DNA from: Cloeon dipterum
Lineage: Eukaryota > Arthropoda > Insecta > Ephemeroptera > Baetidae
Direction of reading: 5' to 3'
NCBI RefSeq assembly: GCF_949628265.1
Contig: NC_088790.1
Coordinates: 5,274,545 to 5,338,544, forward strand
DNA length: 64,000 bases
The notes beneath the pieces were generated by a model that saw nothing but the letters and a program-made list of their open reading frames with translations, was not told where the DNA came from and ran no database searches. Positions 50,301 through 62,300 of this stretch are shown here, one piece after another; the first letter of the stretch is position 1; the number at the start of each line of letters is the position of its first letter. The position numbers were made by a program, and so were the translations under genes.

Positions 50301-53300
50301 CTTAATTGTAATTCGTTGTGTACTGCACGCCCGGCCGAGCACAATGAGCAAACAAGCCAGTGAATTTGAATGGCACGAGCAGCGCGTTTCATATATATGC
50401 ACGAAAAGGGCCTGCGCGCGCGCGTGTGTGTCTGTGTGTTTTATTTCTTCTTCGGCGGCGACTTAATTTGTGTTTCCCATCAGCAGCCCCACTCGAGCGG
50501 CAAGACAACTCATTTTGTCTTAATTATACTGATTCTACGCCACATCGGACCGTTTTTTCTCGCCTTCATTTCAATTAAGCCTATAGCGACATCCTTGCAC
50601 TTGTGCAGACACCGTACAAATGCTCTCCATTAAACAGGAAGAAGCAGTACTTCTGGCAAAAGACCAATCCAATTTTGAATGGTGATTGATGACTGTTATC
50701 TGATTGGATGTTTGCTCATCCCGTTTGTCTAATTTTGTATCTTTCAAATCCATTTTATTTTATTACTTGTTTGTTCTAGGTTTTCTAGAGGTGTGCAAAA
50801 ATATTCGAAGTTTGTTTAAAATAGTCGAGTCGTTTCTTTTAATCGGTGTCTTATTGTGAGCACTAAAAAGTCTTAAATAATATTTTTGAGGAAAATCACT
50901 GGGTGAAATTGGTTTCTAAATGTAAAATATTTTATTTTTTGCCTCTTCAAACGATTTCCTTCAGTTAACCGTTAAGAAAATAACTAATTTTTAGTAAAAT
51001 TTTGCAATTTTGATATCCAACACGTCCACTTGATTCTCTGTTAACAGCGACAACTTGAAAAGGCGTGTTTCGCGGGAATGTTAAAAAGAGTGCGTGATTT
51101 TCCGTAAAACTAAAAAAATGCGTTGCGTTGCAAAAGGCAGTTAAATCGTTAAATTTGACGTTTTTAGATTGTCAATCGAGCTGTGATTAAATCATTGAAT
51201 TAATCAGTTTGCAGAGAACTAATGCTAAATAATCAAATTTCCGAAAATTTCCAAACTCAGCAGAATTTAAAAACTCATTTTATAGTTTAATCGTTTATTC
51301 ACAGAAAAAAAATCGATAGCTGATTTTGCTCATTTTCAAGATTTGCTTACGAATTTATTTTTTTTCTATTTTTGAATAATTTTTTAGTAAACTCTGTGAG
51401 GCATAAAAACGTTAACACGAATCAAAAGTTCAAAGCATCTAAATCTATTTTTCTGATGAGAGACATGTTGCGGTTTTGTAGTAACTCTGGAATTAATTCA
51501 GGCGTGAAAATACTCTACATGTCATATCGTTCCTTTTTCCTTATCATTCCTGTAAGACAGCATATTGTGGGAAAATATTGAAAGCAGTTTGTGCGCCGCA
51601 AGCCTTTGCTCTCACACAGTCAATCAGTCAGTTTGTCGGCGTGAAACGCGCGGTGAAATGATTTAAACTGCTCGGACGTCGAGATATTTCATTTGAATAC
51701 TCGCGGCGGCGGCGGCGGCGTGTTCGTATGATTGAACGCACGCCTCATTAAGCCGCCGCTGATACGGCCTTTGATTTATCCCCGCGGACAGTCGATTTTT
51801 CAAAAACGAAAATACCCGATGATTATTGATGATTTGGATGCGCAACGAATGCACAGCTTCCCACGTGTTTGTCTGTCTACTTGGTCTCGAGGAAAAGAGT
51901 ATTGTTATTTTTGTTTACCCCTTTTATTGCCCCACGATCGAATGGGAATTTTTTCCTGCACGCCGCGTGCAACTCTCGCGGCGCAAATATTTGTTTTTCC
52001 CATGGCCAATTGAGTGACGTGTGCCACCCGAGATGGCATCACTTATTCACTCCGCCGCTTCTGGAAGTTCTCTTGGCAGCAGGCGCGGACTGTGCCCAAA
52101 TCTTGAAAGCTGCTGGACCAGTTCTCACTCTCTTAGAGACGAGCGGAGATGTTGTTACTTTGATCGCGCACGCAGCTCTTCTCTGCGTTTGAATTTTTTT
52201 TACTTAAAATCATTACAGGACCTTACATTATTGGAATTCAATTTATATATTTTAACACCTTACAAATTCACCTCATTGACGTAAAATAATCAAACCAAAA
52301 TCAAATAAAATTGAAATTTAAGATTTTTCCATATTATCAAAATTATTTAACGGTCACTATCAATGATTTCGGCTATTTTATGAGGTAAATTTCCCTCCTG
52401 GCGAAAAATAAATAAATAATTTCTATAGGAAGATGGTGCTCGTAAACTTTAAAAATGATTTTCTTATAAATTTAAAAGGCACCTAGAAAATTTTTAGATT
52501 TTTCCCACCTCTCATATGCATACATATATCCACTTCAAGTTTTACATATCAGGCAGTCCGTGCTCTGCCGATGTTTCGATCGACACCCTTTGATATTAAC
52601 TCGATGAAGTTTGCCGACTGTTACTTTTCTCTAGTGAATGATAGCTGAAAGGCGAGCCAGTGACTCGGGCAGCCGGCTGGCCACCAGGGCATCAACAGAT
52701 TTATGGTCGGACGCAGAAATCAATCCAATCTTTTTTATTCGTGGAGCCGCGCCGAGTGCTCGCCTGCTCGCCGGGCGAGGAACATGCTAATTGCGCCCGC
52801 GAGAAGTGAAATCCATCTTCTCACACAGACGCGCAGAGCAAATATCAAATAATAAAAATCAAAAAGTTGCCAGCAAATAAAAATGCGATTTCATTACGCG
52901 GCCTTCGGACGGTCGATTGTTTATTTAGGAATTATTTTATAAATGAAGCTTGAATTGATGTTGCCGCCGCAGAATGGATATTTATTGAACGGCTGACGGT
53001 CTATTATAATACATACGTGCGCGCTGTGATGCAGCATGGCACGTCTCCTCTTTCATATTTTATGCTTGATGCGTCCGTGTATAATTGAATGTGAATAATA
53101 TGAAGCACAAATATTATTGTACGCTATTCAACCTTTGTTTCTAATTGCCATTGACACACTCACGTCGGAGGTTTTACTAAACTGCCAGCCGAGAGATTAA
53201 AAATGCTTTTTTGATTTCAATGTGTTTCTGCGCAAGCTTTTAACTTTTACTGGTAATAAAGGAAGTGCAAAACCTACTGTCGATCATTTTTTATTTTGTC

Positions 53301-56300
53301 GCTATGATCAGACCATCAAATGAGTGCAAAGCAAGAGTTTTTTTTATCATTTTCACGCAAACAGAAAATCGATAGTAAAAATCAGGTGGTCTTTAGCTGA
53401 AGATCTTAGTAAAAATGTCATATTTTACGATTTCCCGTGCTTTGTAGCACATTCCACGCATCGTTTTTACATTTTCCTGGCAATCAGCCCCCCATTTTTA
53501 AATTCCCGCAAGTTGCACACTCTTTTCCAATAGTCATTTTTCACAGAGTATATATGTGGAATACAAACATGTTATTCAATATAAAAAGCTTAAATTTTCC
53601 AAAATACTCGTTTTTCCGACGGTTAACTCGGGCGAATCGATTGTTTATCGTTTTAAGGGAAAAGAAACACGCGGCTATTCAATTGTAAGTTTGAATTAAT
53701 TGTAATCTCTTGCTCGTAATTCTCCAAGTTGCACTTGCCTTGTCTGGCATAGTGGTGGAGTTGTTCGAGAACATGGCTATTCACCCTGGCTCATCCTGTT
53801 GGGATGCCGAAAACCGCAGCCGATCGCAGCTTCAAGTGGATCAATAGCAGTATAAATTTCTGAGAAACTCGGCTTTAAAGTTTGCATGCTGATCAAGCGG
53901 TGAGCACGATCCATCCTCGTGATTTATTTCGCCAGAAGGGAATTTTACCCCTTCATTAGCACATCTTTGGATAGATTACGACAAGAGAGGAATTGTAAAA
54001 ATCGAAATAAAATCATCGGCAAAACCTGTTTAATATTTAAAGAAATTTCGAAAATTCTGAAATTTAATTTTGTTCTATTTTTAGATGAATATTCAAACTA
54101 ACAATTTGATCAACTGCCAATTGTAGTCAACAAATTAATGTCAATCCACTTTAGCCAGCTAATCCGTGGGAATTTCCCATGCGGAATAGACTGCTGCCCA
54201 AAATAAACAGGCCGATTTCAATTTACGGCGCCCATTCAGCGGACTGGACTGGAGTGCGTTTGGGTTTATAATAAAGGTCATTTAAATAAATAAGCGTCAA
54301 ACACCTTGTTGGCAAAATAAACAAAATATTTAATGTTGTTCAGAAACCCATTCTAGTCGATCTCAAGATATTTTCACGTAATTCTTGATTAGAAAGGCCT
54401 AAAAAAACATCTTGAAGGTAGCTGCACGGAAATACACTCGCCTGTAGACTGAAAATCTGTAAAAATATGAGCATTCCTTCCTCACATCCTCTTGTCGAGA
54501 TTAAGCATCCTACTCGTTCTCCATCTCCGCATCCATCAGCTTTAAAATACATCATATTTATTCCGTTCTAATGTTCTGGGAGTTGTTTAATGTTTACAAA
54601 GCCGATAAAATTCCTTCCATGGCTCTTTTTAACACGATTCAATTGAACGTGTCTAATGCCTCCTGATTATGGGTTGATACTGGCATGTATATTCTGTAAT
54701 AAAGTCACATTATGCTAATAACCGTCGTTGCCAGGCCGTTTCATCATTGGCTTGTTAATTTCTTAATGAAGGAAAATTAGGGTAAAATTGCAAAGTCCCG
54801 GTGGATAATATTTGCTCTCACTGCCAATATAGCAATTAGTCTGGCTCCCGACGTCCTCTGTAATATTGTGCGTGCGGCGAGCCGTTTTTTCAGCAGCACT
54901 TGGCAAAAGTTCGCATTCTACAAGTCAATTATCGAAACAAAGTAGGAAAGGGTGCGCGCAGCGAATAGATTTATCTTTTGTAAAACATCGGTTGTCCAGG
55001 GGAAATGTTACAAGTGACATAATTACAGGCTTGCCACACTTAATAATAATGCCAGTCGTTGTTCCCGGCGCTGGAGAAAGAGCAGCCAAAAAGGAGAGCG
55101 GCAATTTTAGATTTTACACATCCATCTCTTTTGAGTACCAAGCAAATGAGGCGTGCGTAATCTTCTAATCTTGTTTCCAAATAAACGTTCTGCCGGCCAT
55201 AAATAGTACCGTGCAAATTTAAATCGTTCTGTTCGTCCGATTCGGGATGCATGTGTAATCGTTAGGGATGTGCTAAAATAAACGATTTTAACACGAAATT
55301 AAAATAAAGTCTTAATAATCGATTTTGAGGCGTAAGATAACTCAATAATTTATTTGTGATGCCAAGTCCCTTCAGTAAAATAGTCGCTTCGATTCTTTTC
55401 CACTTAAAACGATAAATAATCGATTTCAACGAGTTATCCGTAGGAAAAATGACTGATATTTTTTAAAAACCTGCAATGCTTTGTATCGTAAAACACGTTC
55501 ACCAGGTTATCTCTGTGAACAATGACTACTGGAAAGAGGGAGTGACTCGTGGGAATTTTGAAATTGGGGGCGTGGCATCCTAGGAAAATTATTAAAAGAG
55601 CGTTGAACGTGTTACAAAGCGTGGGAAAGTTGTGAAATTTGACGCTTTTACCTAAAACTGGGGAGAATTTTTAAATTAGTTGTGACTATCGGAAAATAAA
55701 AAATGAGCGTGGTACGTAATTAAAAAAAGCGGGTAAATGGTAAAATTTGACGTTTTATTTCTAAGATTTTCATGCTTAATGTATCTCTCATCCAAAGAAA
55801 AAATTTGATGAACGGTTTTACACATCCCTAGTAATGCGGTGAATGCATTAACGTTGGTTTCAAATTATTCTGGCTGTCTCGCAGAATAAAAAAATTTGCT
55901 CCGCACCTGTTTGTTATTTCTCTCTCAATCCGATTATATTCGAACCGGTAGCTTCTTGAATTATGAATCTCGTTCGATCTGCGCGCTGCATAATGAAGCG
56001 AGCTCCTTTGATAAGGCCCGCATCGAACCCAAACAAGCTGCTAGAGCGAATTAAGTCCCAAGGCGCGAATTATAACACCTCATTTGCACATGAGGCCGAG
56101 AGCGAGTCGGCAGATCATGATCGTTAGATGCGTGCGGCGCGCGAGAGCAAATAGGCGAAATTGGCAATTACTTTGTCTACTTTGCCAGCTCGTTATCCTT
56201 TTAAAAAAAGAGCGGTCCAGCAGTGCTCCAAGGGATCTGAAATGAGCGGCGCAGCTTAAAGGAAAAATTGGCCGGCATTTGCACAGACGGGGGTTCGAAA

Positions 56301-59300
56301 CTCGAAACAGGCTGGCAGGTGTCTGGGTTGTAAATTGAAAATGGAAATCAATCGGTCCAATTAAAAAGTGCGACGCTGTTAAAATATGCAGATAGAAAAA
56401 CAAAACCGATAGCAAGGCGTGGCAGATATAATTAGGTGGATTTTAGCTGGGCCTTATTAAATTGTAATGAATGAAAGGGAAAAAATAAATTTGCAAACCA
56501 AGGTATGGAAAATAGATGTTAAAATCCTTTGCGAGTTATGATTGAGATAAAATGCTGAAAAATATAGTTTTCTTAAATTCTTGCCCATTATAAATCATGG
56601 GCGGGCCTCCCATAGAGTAACGAAAAATGATACTTTTTCCAGACAAGTCGTTCCTGTGTGTTTTTATTTTGCAGTTATCTCGCAAATAAAATAAAATAGA
56701 AAAATTACAACACACACAAGGTCATTTTATGAAATCAAATTCATGAAATGGCTCAGCTCTGCGTGGATTTACTCAGGATGGAGCTTTTTAAGAGTTAAAT
56801 ATGAAATGCCAGACCTCAGATCAGCAGTATACTTTACCTTCAAAACAAAATTCATACCACAGAGAATTCAGCAATCGTTGAAAACGTCTGACTTTATTCA
56901 TTGCTGAGCAACAATTGAAAAGAGGAAAGTGAGGAAATCTTGTCAACCCTGTAACTTACCCTCCCCTTAAAATGCCATCTTTTGAAATAAAAAGCTAAAT
57001 AAAAGAGGGGAAATCTGCTTCTTCCAACACAAAAATTCTGAGATAACTTTCGTAAAATTACCTGCGTGTGTTTTATTTTTTGTAGATATAGATATTGATT
57101 TATTTTATTTATAAAACAGGTTGTAGGGAAAATTTCTTCACTTGCAAATTTCTAATTTTTCCGATGAAAATTTAGATTTTTGCAACAGATCACGAGGTAT
57201 CTTCAATACTTTTTGCAATAAACTATCAAAATAATTTTAGTATCACGCTCTCGCTCTCATCGCCACAGAATCGCTGCAGGTCCTCACATTTCTGAGCCGA
57301 GAAAGCAGTTCGGGACCACCCTGTGCATTTAAAACCTCTAGCAGTCACGACGCACCCTTTTCGGACACATTTTGGCCAGTGGCGCACTGCTGTAGTACAT
57401 GCGCGCGCGCCTCTTGAACCTGCGAACAAATTGCTCCGATTTTGATTGCGAGATAACATCGGTCGGTCGGTTTATTGGGCCGGGCCCGTGGGCTAGCCGG
57501 CTGACTTATCTCGGCCATAAAAGCGCCGAGCGAATAATTCGCGCGTTTGCCCGGCGGGGCGGCCGAATCGCGTGGGCGGCCAACGCCCAAGAGTGGCCAT
57601 CTAGCGACGGGCGCCGGCGCATCACCTGAATGAACCCTCGGGGGCCTCAGTCACTCGCGCAGCATGCACGACAACGCACCGGCCCTCCTCCTCGCCTCCT
57701 TGCTCCTAGCGGTGAGTGAATTTTGGCCAAATTGCCTGCCATTTAACTGGCGCAATTTAGTTTTTTCCCGAGCTGATTTTGCTAACTTTTCCCTTTTCTT
57801 ATTTCCGATTCAGGGATATACCGTCAAATTCAAATTTTCGCGCTTATTTCCTTCCCACGAAGTTAACAACTGTTGTGAAATTTTCTGTGCATAAAGTTCT
57901 ACTTATCGGAAAAGGAATATTTTAATTTTAAAGTATTTTAAATCAACTTGTATATTCTAAAACTTCTAGATGTGCAAAAAATCGATTTATTTTGAATGGT
58001 GCGTCTTTTTAAAAATTTAAAAATTGAATTCCAGGAAAAAATTGGTTTCTCAAGATGTTATATAATTTATTTACTTATATAATGCCAACAGCAAATTATC
58101 CACATGTTTATTTTCTTGAAAAAAAAACAGTAAATGAAATCTATTTATCACGAGTGAATTGTTTTAAAATTCATTGGCTAATTTTTGAAAAATTTGCATT
58201 TCTTTTAAATCGAAAAAACGGCCACTGGAGTTTCTTTTTCTGAGAAAAGCGATCGCTGAAGAGAGAAAAGTTTGCGAAAATTTTGAAACGGGCTCGGAGT
58301 TCCTCGAAAAATTAAAAATTAAGGTGTGGCACGTGTCGCATAGAGCAGAAAAATTGTAAAATTTTGCGAGAGAGATTTTCAGCTAAAATCCTGATCAAAA
58401 TATAAATTTCCTGATTTTGCTCAAAATGTAAAAAAAATTCAAGCGTCAGTAACTCATTATTTGTGCTCATTTGATGGCGGCAGAAAAAATAATCGACAAT
58501 ATGTTTTGCACATCCCTAAAAGTCGCTCATTAAGTGACGATGCACTTTCTTTTCATTGCACAAACATGTTTTTTCGCTAAAAGAAACGTGTTTAGCCCGC
58601 AGCCTTTAAATTTATGCTAAAAAATGCCTCGCAAATATATTCGCGAAAAACGCACTTTCTTTATTTAATCATTACATGTTATTTGCACAGCCAGAGTGTA
58701 GTATGCTAATTCCCGTAAAGACAAAGTAAGCACTGTTGGATCTTGCATCAAAGGAGTCTGGTGATTTAATTGAAATTCCTCTAAACCTCGTCACTTTCGC
58801 GCGAGACTTCCTTGAGGAAAATCTGAGAGAAATTCTAAATCTGGCCAACTGACGCCTATTTTGTTATTTTTTTTTTCAATGAATCACGCAAAACAAACGC
58901 AGTCCCATTCAAGGCAGCGAGTCATTCATTGAAAGTGTCAGGGTGGCCCGAAAAGCCATAATTAATCCGCTCCTCGGTCACCGTGCCAATTGTGCACCCA
59001 GGTCGTTTCGACTTCCTCCTCGGAATGACTATGCCTGCCTGATGAATGCAGCAGACGGAAATCGAATTGGGGCTTCTGGGGCCCGTCGAGGAGCACCGGC
59101 TGCCGCGGCAGGTGCCAAATGGTACGCGGTTTCGACCCCTGACCCATGTCGACTGCGGCTCTCAGACAGCAGAAAACGCGCGCGGGGGGAGCTGCCGCGT
59201 CTCGGTGCTAAAATCCGTCGACTGATTAGCACCAGTTGTTTATGTTTGCTTAGCCTCTACCTTCGCCTCGCTTTTCCCCAGCGTCAATTAAAGCAGGAAA

Positions 59301-62300
59301 TTCAATACCAGCCGGCCGTTAATCCGCGAATATATCGGCGGCCTTTTATTATTGTTCCCGGGCCGCTTTGAAAAGAAAGAAATCTCTTTCTGGAAAGAGG
59401 CTTAAGAGCCAAATAAATGGCTTTATTTTTTTTCTCAAAGAAAAACACCGGTTGACCATATTGTGCACGGCTTCCAGAGGAACGTGCTTTTATTCTTTCA
59501 CTCGAGCTTACGCTTAAAAGCCTTTGAAAAGAAGTTAACCTGAGATGGAGGTCCGGGTGTTTTTTGTTGTTGCGGTGATTAATTATTCCAGTTGCAAAAT
59601 GCTACTGCAATAAAAGCATTTTGCTTTATCGCATCTTGAGAATACAATTCCAATTGATGATTTATGGCGAAACTTTGCTATCGTTTAAAATTAAATACCT
59701 TAAAAGCTGCCTGATACCACAATTGTAGCACTTTGTTGCCGTCTCGAGATTGGAACAATTATTTTATTTGTTCCTATGAAAAATTCAAAACATTGTATCA
59801 TTCAGAGTGAGATTTACTGCCAGGGTAGAATACATAAATCCTTCTTACGGCGTTCGTGCTAAAGAAGGATATAAAATTCAGCTCCATTTTTGGTGTCGTC
59901 TGAGCAGAGATGTCGCTCGTCGTTCGTTACAAATTAAGCTCTGCTCTTGCACTAACTGCGGGCTGTTTTGACGCATGAACGAGCCTAATGGAAAAATAAC
60001 ATCAATCTGGACACGGTTTTTTATGCTGCGCTTGCTTCATGTTCGTCAATGCGCAGTTAGCCGAATTGGCGTTTCAACTGCTGTCTGCTGCAGGGGGTTA
60101 ACATATATTTTACGACGCCGAGCAGCAGACACTCTCTGCGCGCCGCTTGAGTTGAAAATAAAAACGCATCTTCTGAATCATAAAACGCCGCGTGTGTGTA
60201 TCAAATGAGCTAGATAAGCATATGACCTAAAATTTTGCACAAATGCGCCCACACCAGCAGGCCCTGCGAATTTAATTCTGGCCGCCGCAGCAGATCATAC
60301 GTTTCATTTCGTGATGATTTCGCACATTCCATTCAATCTGTATCAAGTGGATGAATTGTGCAATCTTGCGAATGTAAAAAACATAAAGCACGCCAGCGCT
60401 GTATACGCGCGGCTCGGATTGAATTTTAAGAAGCGGGCGTGCGCGCGCGGCGCTATTTCTTTTCAATACATAATTCTCTTGTGCGCGCGGAGCCTCGCAC
60501 TCGCGGTTAATCCCCGTCTCACAGGCAGATAAAAATTTCTTTGCCGAAAAAATAATTGCTATATTGGTGTTTGCGCGCGGATTATCTCTCTTTGCTTCCT
60601 CTTTATCTCTCAACTATGCGTGCATTGTCGCTAACTTTAATTAATCCACCGCGCGATAATGACAGCGCGCGCGTGTGTGCCCGCGTCGAATTCGCGTTTG
60701 CTCTGGTCTAATTTAGGGTTTGCAGTTTTGACCGTCTGGTTTTTCCTCACTCATTTTTACAGATGAAATAATACGTATATGAATTATTATTTTACTCGCG
60801 TTCTTACAAGAAGGGCTTTTAATCGAAATTTATTGTGTTTTTTCGCTTAGCAATTGCTAGAAAAAGATGACAATTTGCCATATGAATGAATAGTTCCTGT
60901 TATTTATGGTTCGCTAGATCTACGCCTTTTGTAATTTAAAACTTCAAACTGCCGTAATTTCCTGAAAATGGGTTTAAAAATTAAAAACTTCATATTTTTC
61001 AATCTGCAGCAAGAAAAATCAATTGATGTGCTATATATGTTCATATGATCTTTCCAAAAATGTCCAATAGCAAAATGTTCTAAGGCAATCACGTGCAGAA
61101 AAGGCTTGTATATAAACACCTTTAAATTCCTAGGATAGCTATCATAAGGTTTTTAAAAAAAATCGTTATTATTTATTTAAATATTTTTTTTTGCCAAATT
61201 CTAGAACATATAGTCTAATTAATTATTTATGTACACAGCACGTGGGCTGCGATGGGGTGGTCGGCTCCGACCGGCGCCTGGACGCTTGCGGCGTGTGCGG
61301 CGGTCGCAACACCTCTTGCCAAATCATTTCTGGTCTCTTCTCCAACCACGCCGGCCTGCAGGTCGGAGCCATCAGCACCATCACCACCCTGCCGCGTGGT
61401 GCGTGCAACATCAGCGCTGTCCAGGTGGCACCTTCAGCAAGTGAATTAGGTGAGGAAAAGTTTTTACTTTCAAATTAAAATTTCACAAAAATATTGGTCA
61501 TATAAGTAATACAAATTTTTAACATTTAAATTTAAAATATAAGAAGAAAACACCAATCAGAGAAAATGATTTATTTTTACAATACCCTATTTTCTCCCTG
61601 TATCAATTTGTTAAGGGTAATCTCTGTTGTTATGGTTGTATTTTAAAATAAACAAATTAATAAATTAAAAAAGCAGGAAAAAAAGAATTGCACACTCGCA
61701 GGGAATTTTAAAGTAGCACTGAAATTTCATTTTGGACAGTGCTAATAAATTCAAAAGGGTTGAATTTGGTTGTGCAGCCGAATCAATCGGTCGACACGAC
61801 ATGTATAAAATCGGCAGGAACGTTAAAAATGTTACTCTGACGGTATTTGGTCTGGAAGTGCCACAGGGACTGCCAGTGGCGAGTCTAGATGCTGGCTGAC
61901 CAGTTTTGTACATGCGCTGGCTGTCGCTGTGGCGCTGCTGTTTCGCTCTTAAGGCCAGCGTTACGTCCAATCAGGGAACCGCTCTCTGCTCTGGTTGGTC
62001 GCTGACGTTCTTGAAGAACTCTTTGCTGCGTTACTAAACCACAAAAGTACATAATGGTTTTGACGTTTCCGTCGATTTTCAGCTCAAATTTCGTGTCAAA
62101 TTGTGGACCGATGGCTGCATAATAACCTAATTTGACCCTGAATGAGGAATCGCTGGCTGTCATCCTTTTTCTAATCGACAATTTAAATTTCATAAAATTA
62201 ACAAATGAATTTCCTTTTTAATTCCATGAAAAAATCCGTCAGTGCTGCTAAATTCGACCACTGGGCAGAAAATACCCTTCGACCGGACATTGTTCTACCA

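Larger units (their letters stand above)
46886..61238 (+). other. 14.4-kb intron of the ADAMTS-like gene
   Basis: It contains the alternative first exon (57664-57711) and several repeats: R1 at 49198-49710, 50788-51330, 53280-53690, 55265-55828 and 57969-58516; R3 at 53820-54090; R5 at 56865-56960; R4 at 60860-61135; and microsatellites. GC-rich blocks at 57380-57711 and 58940-59360 stand out. No nested protein-coding gene or structural RNA could be supported. Confidence 0.6.

Noticed and set aside
58943..59371. 142-codon open frame in the large intron
   Set aside because: Composition is driven by a GC-rich block; no domain, signal or splice support.
61885..62193. Minus-strand open frame of about 100 codons
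   Set aside because: No recognisable domain, inside an intron, and without splice or polyadenylation context.
61450..62242. Suspected missing spacer exon of the ADAMTS-like gene
   Set aside because: Using the acceptor at 62237-62242, the 61449 donor joins directly in frame and the spacer is continuous, only shorter than in vertebrates.
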